From positions 1-48,040 of IMG/VR virus record IMGVR_UViG_3300032285_004110: a stretch of 48,040 bases of DNA. The stretch is one strand, 5' to 3'. Source of the DNA: a virus. Below, in pieces: positions 17,859 to 25,984 of the stretch. Within the stretch, counting starts at the first letter, position 1; every line of letters begins with the position of its first letter. Below the pieces are notes generated by a model. The model was given only the letters and a program-made list of their open reading frames with translations, was not told the origin of the DNA and searched no databases. The translations under genes and the position numbers were made by a program.

Positions 17859-18596
17859 TTATGCTGAGTGTGTTGAAAGGACACGGTCAATAATTAGTCC
17901 GTATTCCTGACCTGACTTAGCACCGTCTGGAAGCAAACGGAATGTTACTGGGAATGTTGTTGCTGCGTTACGAGCCAAAGAGAACTGTGACTGTTGTACA
18001 GAAAGAACACGACGTGCATAATATACACGCTCAGTAATTAAACCAAGTGTGCCGTCAGATGCTGCGTTACCACCTTGTGGTGCTGCACCTACTGCAATTA
18101 ATTGACGCTCATTTGGAGCCTGTCCAAGAGCACCTGCTTCAAGACCAAGTGTACGTTTTGCAGTTGCACCTGTTCCTGAATCTACGAGAGTTGATGATCC
18201 TTGACCAAATACAGCAATAATGTTCTCTAGAGTACCTTCTGCCATTTCTGTTGCAATCATAACTTCCATTGTCTCCTTGAAAAGCTTTGCTGTATCAAGA
18301 AGCTGATCTACTGTTACTGAACCGTATGATGGGTTGTAAGTAATTTGAAGACCGTTGTTTGTGTAACCTACGTTACGGAATTTGTTTGTTGAATCTGAAT
18401 TAAGAGTTTCTGTATAAGACTTTCCTGCTGTCTTAACTACTGGTGTTCCTGATGAAGTTTCGTTTTCGAAAGCTACACCTGCAACTGAACCAGGCTCCAT
18501 GTTTTCTACATATCCTGATGTTGTGATGTCTTTAGTAGACAAAAAGAGCGGTGAAGCTCCGACAAGGATATTCTTAGCATTATTAAACTTTGCCAT
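17859..18596 (-). CDS. Major tail (tube) protein
   Basis: A 245-residue protein without membrane segments that starts MAKFNNAKNILVGASPLF and has alternating beta strands (LGLITERVYYARRVLSV, FPVTFRLLPDGAKSG, YGLIIDRVLSTHSA). Position between the tail-completion gene and the tail chaperone, its size, a strong AGGAGGT 7 nt before ATG, its own promoter and its own strong terminator all indicate the abundantly made tail tube subunit. Codons are visibly more GC-rich and regular than in neighbouring genes, like the major capsid gene, which fits high expression. Confidence 0.85.
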   Translation of the reverse strand: MAKFNNAKNILVGASPLFLSTKDITTSGYVENMEPGSVAGVAFENETSSGTPVVKTAGKSYTETLNSDSTNKFRNVGYTNNGLQITYNPSYGSVTVDQLLDTAKLFKETMEVMIATEMAEGTLENIIAVFGQGSSTLVDSGTGATAKRTLGLEAGALGQAPNERQLIAVGAAPQGGNAASDGTLGLITERVYYARRVLSVQQSQFSLARNAATTFPVTFRLLPDGAKSGQEYGLIIDRVLSTHSA

Positions 18597-18688
18597 GTTG
18601 TAAAACCTCCTGTTAAATAAACATATATATATATTGACTTACATTTTAAATCTAATCAAAGCTGGCTAGGCTTTTTACCTCAAGTCTA

Positions 18689-18717
18689 ATTTTACTGGAT
18701 AAGTTGACTAAAAGCAA
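18689..18717 (-). promoter_or_regulatory. Candidate promoter for the tail tube gene
   Basis: Minus strand -35 TTGCTT (18717-18712), 17-nt spacer, -10 TAAAAT (18694-18689). It lies in the 121-nt gap before the tail tube gene, which otherwise holds no gene; the long leader contains AT-rich DNA and the AGGAGGT site. There is no TGn extension, so support is moderate. Confidence 0.45.
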
Positions 18718-19227
18718 CTAATTAAATCTTCCTCTGCCATCTGTTGTTCTTGAGTATTTTACCTCTAAAATCACATCTGCCGATAAAAAGCCCTTTAGCT
18801 CAGATGAAGGCTCGATTGGCGATGTCTCTACAACATGTATGCTATGGAATATCAATTTAGTGGAATCTGAGCTATTATTAACATCTCTTGCGGATTCGTC
18901 CATTCTTCTGAATAGGTCCATCATTAAGTTTCTTACTTCATATATATCTGTTATGTCAGTTGAATATATTGTAAATAAAACCTTTTCGCATGCCAGCAGC
19001 CATATGTCCTCAAATGACAATCCGATCTTGTCGTAGACTATATGCTTTTTACCATTTAAGAATTGATCTAATTCTGGGGACTGCTGAACTGGAATTATAG
19101 GAATAATTTCAGCATTTAGATTATCTGAATAGTAATCGTTTTTATCAAAAATTCCTGTAGCCTTTAGCTCTTTCCATAGAAATTTACGGAGCTCAAACAT
19201 TGCGTCTATCTTATAATCTATTGTCAT
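18718..19227 (-). CDS. Putative tail terminator / tail completion protein
   Basis: A 169-residue alpha/beta protein with an N-terminal helix (MFELRKFLWKELKATGIF), a central IGLSFEDIWLLACEKVLFTI segment and a C-terminal strand ending SADVILEVKYSR. Size, the helix-then-sheet layout and position directly before the tail tube gene match the minor tail U / gp17-type tail terminator that caps the tube and joins it to the head. Its ATG overlaps the upstream stop by 4 nt (ATGA), so the neck genes are translated together. Identification is by gene order more than by residues. Confidence 0.62.
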   Translation of the reverse strand: MTIDYKIDAMFELRKFLWKELKATGIFDKNDYYSDNLNAEIIPIIPVQQSPELDQFLNGKKHIVYDKIGLSFEDIWLLACEKVLFTIYSTDITDIYEVRNLMMDLFRRMDESARDVNNSSDSTKLIFHSIHVVETSPIEPSSELKGFLSADVILEVKYSRTTDGRGRFN

Positions 19228-20012
19228 AGTGAGCCTCCAAATGATCTTTCTAATGCTGCATCCGCTTGTAATCTTATTTTACCAGGGCTAAAGCTATATT
19301 GCACTTTCTTTATATTCATTGGAACATCTAGTGCTGCCGCCATTTTAGAGTTAAATATTTTTTGTAGGCCTGAAGATTTAATAGATGAATTAACTAGTGG
19401 CCCGCCAAAAAATCTACCGTAGGCTAATGCAAACTGGTTTGTTGATGCTGTGCCACCAGGTCTTTTTACTGTTACTGAAGTTCCTTTTGGCATAAATACA
19501 GTTTCTCCATCTAATTCAAAAACAAGTCTTTCAGCAGATCTTGGCCTTATAACCACTGGCATACCAGATTCCATAATTGAGGCTTTATTTGCAAATACAT
19601 ATTTTTTCTTTTGTAGTTTATTGGTTGAAGGAACTGTTGATTTTGATAATTTAAAATCATAATTAATTCTAAACGAAAGGCCTTCTATATCTAGTCTGCT
19701 TAACTTAAATAGTCTAGATGCTGGATTTCCAGCTTTGTTCCACTCGTATACATGATGTAAAGATTTTGGTTTTATCCTTGCTTGTGAATCTAAATATTCT
19801 CCAAAGTCTTTTTCTATTTGATTAAATACTGTTGTCTTAAATAATTTTTTAAATGCATCATTTGTTGTAAGCTTTGATAAAACCGATGCTTCATAATATA
19901 AAAAAGCTGACACTTGCGCTACAGTACTATCTTTAAGAACTCCTGGAACTGATCCCGCCATAAGTCTTTCTAGTCCGCTTGCAGTTTGAATTAAGGCTAC
20001 GCTAGAGTCCAA
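19224..20012 (-). CDS. Putative neck protein (HK97 gp10-like)
   Basis: The frame is open from 20066, but the first possible start codons there lie deep inside the upstream gene. A TTG at 20012-20010 gives MDSSVALIQTASGLERLM and 262 residues with an 11-nt overlap, which I prefer; the choice is uncertain. The protein has an N-terminal helical part (VSAFLYYEASVLSKL, FKKLFKTTVFNQIEKDFGEYL) and a basic, beta-rich second half (RPRSAERLVFELDGETVFMP). It is longer than gp10-type tail-component proteins (about 150 residues). It lies between head-closure and tail-terminator genes, so it is probably a neck component. Confidence 0.5.
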   Translation of the reverse strand: MDSSVALIQTASGLERLMAGSVPGVLKDSTVAQVSAFLYYEASVLSKLTTNDAFKKLFKTTVFNQIEKDFGEYLDSQARIKPKSLHHVYEWNKAGNPASRLFKLSRLDIEGLSFRINYDFKLSKSTVPSTNKLQKKKYVFANKASIMESGMPVVIRPRSAERLVFELDGETVFMPKGTSVTVKRPGGTASTNQFALAYGRFFGGPLVNSSIKSSGLQKIFNSKMAAALDVPMNIKKVQYSFSPGKIRLQADAALERSFGGSL

Positions 20013-20430
20013 TTTCTTGATTTTCCGATCTCTTTGCAATAGAATTATATGCAAGAACATTTCCAAAAGGATCAGTTATTGGTGTTGAACCAAATACTTC
20101 AAAAACAGTTGGAGTTTCTGTCGGATAGTTTAATTCTTTCCAAATTACATTTCCTTGAAGATCTCTAATATTGCTAATTTTTTCTCTATAGTTAATTTGA
20201 AGATTTGTTCTAATTTCAATTGTTTGTTCATTGGCATATCTATTTGAAAAATTTTGTTTATCTCCAGATCTTGCTGTGCCAGAATTTGATATTATTCCTT
20301 TTGCTGAACATGCTATTGTTCTAGAGTAATTCCATACTTTTTTAATTGCTCCAGTATCTGGATCTTGCTCGTCTTGTTGAACATATATGTCAGCCTCCAT
20401 TGGCATAAGGGAGTCTACTATACTATTCAT
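20002..20430 (-). CDS. Putative head closure (stopper) protein
   Basis: A 142-residue protein read from ATG 20430 (MNSIVDSLMPMEADIYVQQ), one base after the stop of the connector gene; a TTG 12 nt earlier would add four residues. It is a small beta-barrel-type sequence (EADIYVQQDEQDPDTGAIKK, IACSAKGII, VIWKELNYPTETPTVFEVF) of the size and place of SPP1 gp16 / HK97 gp7-like head closure proteins, which plug the connector and receive the tail. No Shine-Dalgarno is visible, so translation is probably coupled to the connector gene. Confidence 0.6.
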   Translation of the reverse strand: MNSIVDSLMPMEADIYVQQDEQDPDTGAIKKVWNYSRTIACSAKGIISNSGTARSGDKQNFSNRYANEQTIEIRTNLQINYREKISNIRDLQGNVIWKELNYPTETPTVFEVFGSTPITDPFGNVLAYNSIAKRSENQEIGL

Positions 20431-20431
20431 A

Positions 20432-21409
20432 TTAAATAACAACCATTTTATTTAGCACATATGGAAGAAGTAATTGATCTGCATAATTATTTCCAGTGCC
20501 TGAGAATATAGATGTGTCGTATTCAAATTGCCAATCAAAAGTGGATATGTTTTTAATATATTTATTTTTCCAGTCTTTGTCTTTAGAAAAATAATCTTTC
20601 ATTAATTCTATACATGCAAGATCTACTTCATCTGGAACTTCAGACCATCCAAATTTGCCAGCAACTCTGTAGGTAACATCTTTAGCAAAAACTCCTGCAT
20701 AATCATTAATCGTTGGAGGAACCATACCATTTGCAACATATACAGTATTGTCAAGCATATTAGCACGATTAATTCTTATTCCAAATCCACTTTCTGAAAC
20801 TACTATATCGTAACCTAAGTTATTGATATTGTTAATAGCATCTACAAGCAAAATATCATTTGAATGTAATTCATGTAACTGAGAAAGTTTATATGGGAGC
20901 GGCAAAATATCTGTTCCAGCTCCATATACTACAGTAACATCATCATACAAATAAAATTGTTGCTGTGTATAATTTTCAATTAATTTTCTAGCATATCTTT
21001 CTGCCTCTAATAAATCAAAGAATGTTTTGTGATTAGGGTCAGAATAATCTGCTCCAACCCCTAAAACTTCTGCAGCTTGAGTCAAATCAGTATATGGAGT
21101 TTGAACAAAAAGCTTATGCTCTTTTCTAACTGGGCTTCCATCTACCACATATTCCCATATGACCTTTAGCTGCTTGTCTCTATCTGTTAATTCAAGAGGA
21201 AGATATGCAAGATAAACACCATTATCAGTTTCTCTTTTTTCTGATGTTATGGTTGTTATTAAAGTTCCAGGGTTTATTGCTGGTGTTACAGCAGGATCTT
21301 CTGTAACGTCATAAATTTTTACTGTAGGCAAAGAGTCTGCATCTACAGTTTCGCCTTTCCAAAAAACTCTGTGAGTAATTGGTGAATTGGTGCCTACTAA
21401 TATCTCCAT
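20432..21409 (-). CDS. Head-tail connector (adaptor) protein
   Basis: A 325-residue protein in two parts. Residues about 1-105 form an Ig-like beta domain (HRVFWKGETVDADSLP, GVYLAYLPLELTDRD, KEHKLFVQTPYT). Residues about 110-325 resemble gp15/gp6-like adaptors, with helices FFDLLEAERYARKLIENYT and VDLACIELMKDYFSKDKDWK and the C-terminal DQLLLPYVLNKMVVI. The adaptor ring docks under the portal. The N-terminal Ig-like part is an addition to the usual size of about 100-200 residues and may be exposed. A TAACAT box lies 6 nt before ATG and there is no Shine-Dalgarno, a weak case for a leaderless start. Confidence 0.68.
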   Translation of the reverse strand: MEILVGTNSPITHRVFWKGETVDADSLPTVKIYDVTEDPAVTPAINPGTLITTITSEKRETDNGVYLAYLPLELTDRDKQLKVIWEYVVDGSPVRKEHKLFVQTPYTDLTQAAEVLGVGADYSDPNHKTFFDLLEAERYARKLIENYTQQQFYLYDDVTVVYGAGTDILPLPYKLSQLHELHSNDILLVDAINNINNLGYDIVVSESGFGIRINRANMLDNTVYVANGMVPPTINDYAGVFAKDVTYRVAGKFGWSEVPDEVDLACIELMKDYFSKDKDWKNKYIKNISTFDWQFEYDTSIFSGTGNNYADQLLLPYVLNKMVVI

Positions 21410-21425
21410 TAACTTATGTTAACGT

Positions 21426-21818
21426 TTAGTTATAGAAGTCTTGAACTTCCTTTGGTGTCGCTAAACGAAAACCCTCCTCTGTATCAAAAATTGATTGAGC
21501 GTCTTCTTCTGACATTGCTACAAATGGATGTTTGTCTGTAAACGTATATCCATGAGCATCATATCTGTAATTTGCTCTTGTCATGCGTACCAAAACTGTA
21601 TCCTCTGGTTGATCTTTTGGGTCAAATTTTGGCAAAACTTCAATTTCTTCTGTTGCTGCTTCTACTGCTTCTAGTGTTTTTGCATATACGGAATATGTTA
21701 CACCTTCTTCTGCCATTGCAGCAATTACGTCTTTTTTATTTTTTAGACCTTCTGTGTCTACAGCAAACTCGGTTGCAATTTCCTTTAATTCAGCTACTGT
21801 TAATGTGTCAAATGACAT
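21426..21818 (-). CDS. SAP/HeH-domain head-region protein
   Basis: A 130-residue acidic protein. Residues 6-38 form a SAP/HeH-type helix-extension-helix (LTVAELKEIATEFAVDTEG, then KKDVIAAMAE), a fold that in other proteins binds DNA or protein. The second half (LVRMTRANYRYDAHGYTF, FVAMSEEDAQSIFD, FRLATPKEVQDFY) is a separate small domain that I recognise only as a type found beside capsid genes in actinophage-like genomes. It directly follows the major capsid terminator and is read from a strong promoter with AGAGGAG. It may be a capsid-associated or head-completion protein. Function unknown. Confidence 0.6.
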   Translation of the reverse strand: MSFDTLTVAELKEIATEFAVDTEGLKNKKDVIAAMAEEGVTYSVYAKTLEAVEAATEEIEVLPKFDPKDQPEDTVLVRMTRANYRYDAHGYTFTDKHPFVAMSEEDAQSIFDTEEGFRLATPKEVQDFYN

Positions 21819-21847
21819 ATTTAGTTCTCCTCTTTCTAGGTGCTTTA

Positions 21848-21876
21848 ATTATAGCATTGTTAAATTAAAATGAAAA
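21848..21876 (-). promoter_or_regulatory. Promoter for the neck gene block
   Basis: Minus strand -35 TTTTCA (21876-21871), 17-nt spacer ending TGC, -10 TATAAT (21853-21848): a consensus extended -10. The -35 lies in the T-tract of the capsid terminator. The leader of about 25 nt contains AGAGGAG. Confidence 0.7.
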
Positions 21877-21898
21877 GCCCCCAAATTTAATTGGGGGC
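21877..21898 (-). terminator. Rho-independent terminator after the major capsid gene
   Basis: Perfect 8-bp stem GCCCCCAA / TTGGGGGC (21877-21884 and 21891-21898), 6-nt loop, followed on the minus strand by TTTTCATTTT. It lies 26 nt past the capsid stop. Confidence 0.88.
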
Positions 21899-21923
21899 CT
21901 TTCGGTAGTTAATTCTTATTTAA

Positions 21924-22973
21924 TTAAGAAGCAACCTTAACGTTCTTTACGACTACCCAAGCATCAGCTTGTTCAATCTGTACGCCAACTCTTGTGTACA
22001 TTGTGTACTCAATTGAGTCTTTACGTGGCCAGAAGAAACGGTAAACAGTTACATCACGCTTGATACCAATAACAACGTTATTTGGGAATGTCAAGTGGAT
22101 ATCTCCGTGTGAACCTGATGGGCTTGAATATGTACCTGTCTGTGTCTCAGGAAGCAATGGAACTTCAACGATTGGAATACCAAATGCGTATGGAGCTACA
22201 TATCCTGCTGGACCACCAAGAACTGGAACATCGCCACGGATGATGCCTGAAGCAATATCCTGTGGAGTAACGTTCTGAATGTTCTGTGAGTTAGAGTATA
22301 GGTAATCCTGGATCAAGTTTGATCCTGAAAGGAAGCGAAGGTCTGTACGACGCTGCTTGTACTTACGTGGGAGTGCCTTAAGTGCTGAGTTAAATACTGC
22401 ACGAGAAATTCCCGCACCTGCTGCATCAACTACGTGACCGTATGTCTTTGCCTTCTTAACTGCACCGTCAAATGACTTGTAAAGAGCATCGCTTGAAAGT
22501 GATGTATCTCCGTTTAGGATAACATCTTCAATGTCGTTACCTGCCTGTGTTGCCATCATTCTGGCAATGTGATCTTCAAGATCAGCACCTTCAATGTTGT
22601 CTTCTAGAGACTCTGTTGAAAGCTCCCAATCCATGCGAAGTTTCTTTGTTGTAAGAGAGATCTTTGAGAAAGTTACACCGCTGTTAGAAGCTGTGTTCTC
22701 ACCTTCTGATGCAAGCTTTACAAGCTTCTCACCAATAGACATACGATCAATCTCTGTTGTGTCAGCTTTCATTCGGACAGTACGTGCAACTTTACCAATT
22801 ACGGTAGCATCGAACATATAGTCCAAGAATCGTGCTGATTGTTCTGGGTTTAGAAGTCCACCATTGCCATTTTCTGAAGCAACGTGAACACCTGAACCAC
22901 CAGTTGTTGAGCCAAAACCAGTTGATACTGTTGTACCAGCTGCTGCGGCCTTTTCTAATAATTCATTACTCAT
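21924..22973 (-). CDS. Major capsid protein (HK97 fold)
   Basis: A 349-residue capsid subunit. It has a flexible Gly/Ser N-terminus (residues 1-40), an N-arm and E-loop region (RFLDYMFDATVIGKVARTV, ISLTTKKLRMDWELS), a spine helix (LEDHIARMMATQAGNDIEDVI), the P-domain loop (VLGGPAGYVAPYAFGIPIVE) and a C-terminal A-domain (VIGIKRDVTVYRFFWPRKD). It follows the protease-scaffold gene by 21 nt, has the strong AGGTAGGTG before ATG, more GC-rich codons than its neighbours and its own terminator, all as expected for the most abundant virion protein. No separate delta domain is evident, so the scaffold is probably the nested product upstream. Confidence 0.93.
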   Translation of the reverse strand: MSNELLEKAAAAGTTVSTGFGSTTGGSGVHVASENGNGGLLNPEQSARFLDYMFDATVIGKVARTVRMKADTTEIDRMSIGEKLVKLASEGENTASNSGVTFSKISLTTKKLRMDWELSTESLEDNIEGADLEDHIARMMATQAGNDIEDVILNGDTSLSSDALYKSFDGAVKKAKTYGHVVDAAGAGISRAVFNSALKALPRKYKQRRTDLRFLSGSNLIQDYLYSNSQNIQNVTPQDIASGIIRGDVPVLGGPAGYVAPYAFGIPIVEVPLLPETQTGTYSSPSGSHGDIHLTFPNNVVIGIKRDVTVYRFFWPRKDSIEYTMYTRVGVQIEQADAWVVVKNVKVAS

Positions 22974-22994
22974 TTTTATTTCACCTACCTTATT

Positions 22995-23558
22995 TTAGTT
23001 AAAGATTTCATTTACGGAACCGAGGAAAGCTCCAGACCATTTTGATTTTGATTTAGTAAAAACCTCAGACCCGCCAAGGTCAGAGGACTTCTTAATTGCG
23101 GTTTCGCCTTCTACAGCATCTACACGCTTTTGAACACCATCAATGGTGCCTTTTATTTCTGCAACAGCATCACTAAGTGCGCTGTGCTTTTCTGCCAACT
23201 CAGAAATTCTAACGTCTACGCTTTTGCTGAAAGCTTCTACAGATGTTTTAATTTCTGTAACTTGTGCAGCATTAGCTTCTGTAGCTTTTGTGAGTGTGTC
23301 TGCGAAAAAGCCTTTTAGATCGCCTAACATTTTTGCAAAATCAGGTTCATCAACCTCTGTTGCATCGGCTGCTTCTTCAACGTTGTCGGCAGAGGTTTCA
23401 TCAGCAACTACATCAGTAGTTTCTAATGACTTGTCAAAAAGATTGACGTTTGATTCATCTGCTGCTGGAGCTTCTACTGTCTCTGCAACTGGTGTCTCTT
23501 CAACGATTGCTGCATCTGCTGCTGGAGCTTCTACAACATTCTCATCATGATGTGACAT
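22995..23558 (-). CDS. Nested capsid scaffold protein (internal start)
   Basis: This is the in-frame C-terminal part of the protease gene, started at ATG 23558 (residue 263 of the long form) and 187 residues long. The start is preceded by AAGGAGGT with 6 nt spacing, a stronger site than that of the full gene. The sequence is acidic and Ala/Val-rich (about residues 8-75, EAPAADAAIVEETPVAETV) and then a long helix (KMLGDLKGFFADTLTKA, VRISELAEKHSALSDAVAEI), the usual make-up of scaffold proteins. This nested arrangement is known from lambda C/Nu3. Separate synthesis is inferred from the ribosome-binding site. Confidence 0.75.
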   Translation of the reverse strand: MSHHDENVVEAPAADAAIVEETPVAETVEAPAADESNVNLFDKSLETTDVVADETSADNVEEAADATEVDEPDFAKMLGDLKGFFADTLTKATEANAAQVTEIKTSVEAFSKSVDVRISELAEKHSALSDAVAEIKGTIDGVQKRVDAVEGETAIKKSSDLGGSEVFTKSKSKWSGAFLGSVNEIFN

Positions 23559-24344
23559 TTTATTACCTCCTTCTACGTTTGCCTGTTTTGCTAATTGTGT
23601 TTCAGGCAACGGTAATCTTGACTTCTTAAATGAAGCAAGAATCTTATCTATTTCTTTTGATTTATTAATATCAGAACTTTCTACCCAACCAATTAGCGTA
23701 GCTGGTTTTCCTGATATTGGAGAATCAAAAGTTTTTTCTGTAGACATAAATACAGAATCACTTTCTTCGCAATAAAAAATATTTTCTGTAACAACTTCAG
23801 TTGCTAAACCTTTGTATATCATTTTTCCGCCAACTTTTTCAATTGAAAAAATATTACATAATTCATTTGCTGGAGAATCAACAATTGACAATTCAACAAG
23901 ATCATAATCTTTAATGAATCTAACAACTTCTCCTGTTGCTTTGTTCATTTCGTTTTCTGAGTCTTTAATTTTTCCGCCAATTGAAAAACCAGAAAGTGTG
24001 CCGTCGAGGACTTTTTCCCAAGTGTCTTGTGCACCTTTTGAAATATACGATGTTACATAAACACCATTATAAAATGTTTGAGATTTTTGATCATAGTAAG
24101 TTTCTGGTTTAAATGACACAACTTTACCAACTGCAACTGATTGATGCATCTCACGGAGATTTCCTCTAAAATTTTCAAATGCTTTTAGGCTGGCATCTGC
24201 AGTTACAACGTCGCCTGTTTGATCAACGTTATCTAAGGTAGCAAAACCTGATACGGTTCTATTCTCACGATTAACTTTTGTAAATGGAACTGAAAGATGG
24301 AGGTTTTCTCCATCGCTAGACCAATGCGACTTTTCGATGTTCAT
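22995..24344 (-). CDS. Prohead protease fused to scaffold
   Basis: A 449-residue protein. Residues about 15-175 are a S78/U35-type prohead protease: FATLDNVDQTGDVV, catalytic H67 in REMHQSVAVG, catalytic S121 in SGFSIGG, and the family signature DLVELSIVDSPAN at 148-160. Residues 176-260 form a linker with a small extra region. Residues 263-449 are the scaffold, also made separately. The protease matures the capsid and removes the scaffold. It follows the portal and precedes the capsid, the standard order. The ATG at 24344 has no Shine-Dalgarno; a TAAAAT box lies 7 nt upstream, so it may be a leaderless start. Confidence 0.9.
   Translation of the reverse strand: MNIEKSHWSSDGENLHLSVPFTKVNRENRTVSGFATLDNVDQTGDVVTADASLKAFENFRGNLREMHQSVAVGKVVSFKPETYYDQKSQTFYNGVYVTSYISKGAQDTWEKVLDGTLSGFSIGGKIKDSENEMNKATGEVVRFIKDYDLVELSIVDSPANELCNIFSIEKVGGKMIYKGLATEVVTENIFYCEESDSVFMSTEKTFDSPISGKPATLIGWVESSDINKSKEIDKILASFKKSRLPLPETQLAKQANVEGGNKMSHHDENVVEAPAADAAIVEETPVAETVEAPAADESNVNLFDKSLETTDVVADETSADNVEEAADATEVDEPDFAKMLGDLKGFFADTLTKATEANAAQVTEIKTSVEAFSKSVDVRISELAEKHSALSDAVAEIKGTIDGVQKRVDAVEGETAIKKSSDLGGSEVFTKSKSKWSGAFLGSVNEIFN
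23565..23572 (-). promoter_or_regulatory. Internal Shine-Dalgarno for the nested scaffold
   Basis: Minus strand AAGGAGGT, 6 nt (AATAAA) before an in-frame ATG in the middle of the protease gene. In the reading frame these bases encode EGG just before NKM, so the site is a full anti-Shine-Dalgarno match placed inside coding sequence. Confidence 0.8.
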
Positions 24345-24351
24345 ATGCTTA

Positions 24352-24380
24352 ATTTTATAGTGTTATTTACTATAACGCAA
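24352..24380 (-). promoter_or_regulatory. Candidate leaderless promoter for the protease gene
   Basis: Minus strand -35 TTGCGT (24380-24375, weak), 17-nt spacer, -10 TAAAAT (24357-24352), then 7 nt to ATG 24344. No Shine-Dalgarno. No TGn extension. Confidence 0.4.
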
Positions 24381-24386
24381 ATAACA
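24361..24386. repeat. Inverted repeat in the portal-protease gap
   Basis: 8-bp arms TGTTATTT (24361-24368) and AAATAACA (24379-24386) around a 10-nt loop, lying across the spacer and -35 of the candidate promoter. Without a T-tract it is a poor terminator; it could be an operator. Confidence 0.4.
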
Positions 24387-24397
24387 GTTGATTAAAC

Positions 24398-25984
24398 TTA
24401 TTTGACTTTTGGACCATCACCCTTGGCATTTCTGCCTTCCCCATTTTTATCTGGAGCGTTTGAAGACCTCTGCTGATCCCTAGTTTTATTTCCAGTAGAT
24501 TTGGCCTGCTGATCTGCCGCCTGTTGGGGTTTTAATTCAACAACTTCATCCCCACCATCTCTAGGAATCATATTTTTTCTAATTCTTACCTCATTAGGAG
24601 TAATAACCTGCATTCTTAAATAAATCTCATCAATTTGGCTTTGAGTTATTTCATCTGTAAGACTTAATTCATTAAATTTTAATTCAACAACATCTGTTTT
24701 TTCTGCAATTAAATAATTTAATTTCTTTTCTAATCTGTCTTGTGCTGGACGACAAACTTGTTCTTTAAACGTTTTATCTGCATCACGAGCAACCGCTAAA
24801 TTAACTCCCTCTGGAGTTCCAATCTTATTAATGGGAACTCTATGAGCTAATAATATTTCATCTCTATTTGTTTTACGATAAATATTAAACGAAGATTCTT
24901 GCTCTCCCGCTTCAATTGGTTCCATCTTAAATTCAGTCTTTGAGTCTGGTGTATCCGCTGGAAGTGGAATATAAAGAGATCTATGATTTTTTCCTTTTAA
25001 TCCAACTTGAAAAAATTCAAGCAATTTTCTTTCTGATTCTGGAGAAAGTTTTGCACCTTTAACTGTAATAATATATCTTGGGACCGCCTTGTTTTCAAAA
25101 TAGTCAAGGTTATATCTACCAGCAAATTCATTTCCAGCCAAAGCTTGCTGCGCTGCAATAATATCTGGTACACCATAATAGTTATTCATTGGTGTGTACT
25201 TTTTTAAATGAATAATTTCGTTTGGTCGATCTTCTTGTCCCGCAATTGGGCTAGGTGTTTCTAGATCTCCGAAGTTTCTAAAAAATACAGCCTTGCCATA
25301 AAGTAATTGAATAAAGCCGTCACGGAATCTACGCACACGCATTGTTTTAGCTGGTATATGACCGATATACCCTATATCTCCTGCTGTTGTACGTCCTATC
25401 TCAATGTAGCCGTTTCCAGTCGCCTCAAGGTCTGTGTAGGCCTTTATAAGGGTCTCTGTAAAAGATTCCTCTTCATTGCAATCATCAAGCCATTGGTCTA
25501 AACCATTTTTAATTCTATTTATTTTTGCACGAGCTCTTTCAAGCTGTTTGTCATCTGTAATTTGATCCATGGCATCTTTTGCTTTAGCAGTTTCTGAAAA
25601 TGTATATCCTAGACCAACAATATTTGAAACTTTTGCATTAATTGCTGCATAGTTATATGTTGATATCTCATATATTTTTGAAAGATATTCAAGATTGTAG
25701 GTTGGTTCAACTAAATCAAATAATGCATATCCGCTAATGGCTTGTTGCAATAAATTTTGTTGTGTTGCCACACCATCTTTACCAACAAAAGCTTTTGAAA
25801 AATCACGGTTTATTTTTCTTTTAAAATTAGTTCCTAGACCACGAAGTTTTTTAATTTCATCTAAGCCAATTTTAAATGGATCATCGTGCTCTTCAGATTT
25901 TTGAAAATGAAACCAGTCTGCGCTATTTGAGATATCTATAGTGTTTGATGAAGTTTGATCATCTTCAATATATTCAGCTCTCAT
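24398..25984 (-). CDS. Portal protein (HK97 gp3-like)
   Basis: A 528-residue portal with the HK97/PBSX-type core: YEISTYNYAAINAKVSNI, ATGNGYIEIGRT, HIPAKTMRVRRF, NEIIHLKKYTPMNNYYGVP (the portal stem region), DYFENKAVPRYIITVKG, KLLEFFQVGLKGKNHRSLYI, and the helix around PINKIGTPEGVNLAVARDA. It forms the dodecameric ring through which DNA enters and leaves. The C-terminal 45 residues are charged and low-complexity (QQAADQQAKSTGNKTRDQQR), probably disordered. It overlaps the upstream small gene by 4 nt (ATGA). The terminase is not in the window. Confidence 0.93.
   Translation of the reverse strand: MRAEYIEDDQTSSNTIDISNSADWFHFQKSEEHDDPFKIGLDEIKKLRGLGTNFKRKINRDFSKAFVGKDGVATQQNLLQQAISGYALFDLVEPTYNLEYLSKIYEISTYNYAAINAKVSNIVGLGYTFSETAKAKDAMDQITDDKQLERARAKINRIKNGLDQWLDDCNEEESFTETLIKAYTDLEATGNGYIEIGRTTAGDIGYIGHIPAKTMRVRRFRDGFIQLLYGKAVFFRNFGDLETPSPIAGQEDRPNEIIHLKKYTPMNNYYGVPDIIAAQQALAGNEFAGRYNLDYFENKAVPRYIITVKGAKLSPESERKLLEFFQVGLKGKNHRSLYIPLPADTPDSKTEFKMEPIEAGEQESSFNIYRKTNRDEILLAHRVPINKIGTPEGVNLAVARDADKTFKEQVCRPAQDRLEKKLNYLIAEKTDVVELKFNELSLTDEITQSQIDEIYLRMQVITPNEVRIRKNMIPRDGGDEVVELKPQQAADQQAKSTGNKTRDQQRSSNAPDKNGEGRNAKGDGPKVK

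Noticed and set aside
18597-18717. A small gene or riboswitch in the 121-nt gap before the tail tube gene
   Set aside because: No ORF with a start signal and no recognisable aptamer; only a candidate promoter and the Shine-Dalgarno are supportable.
24361-24386. Terminator between portal and protease
   Set aside because: The 8-bp inverted repeat is AT-rich and without a T-tract; stopping here would also separate portal from capsid. Listed as an inverted repeat only.
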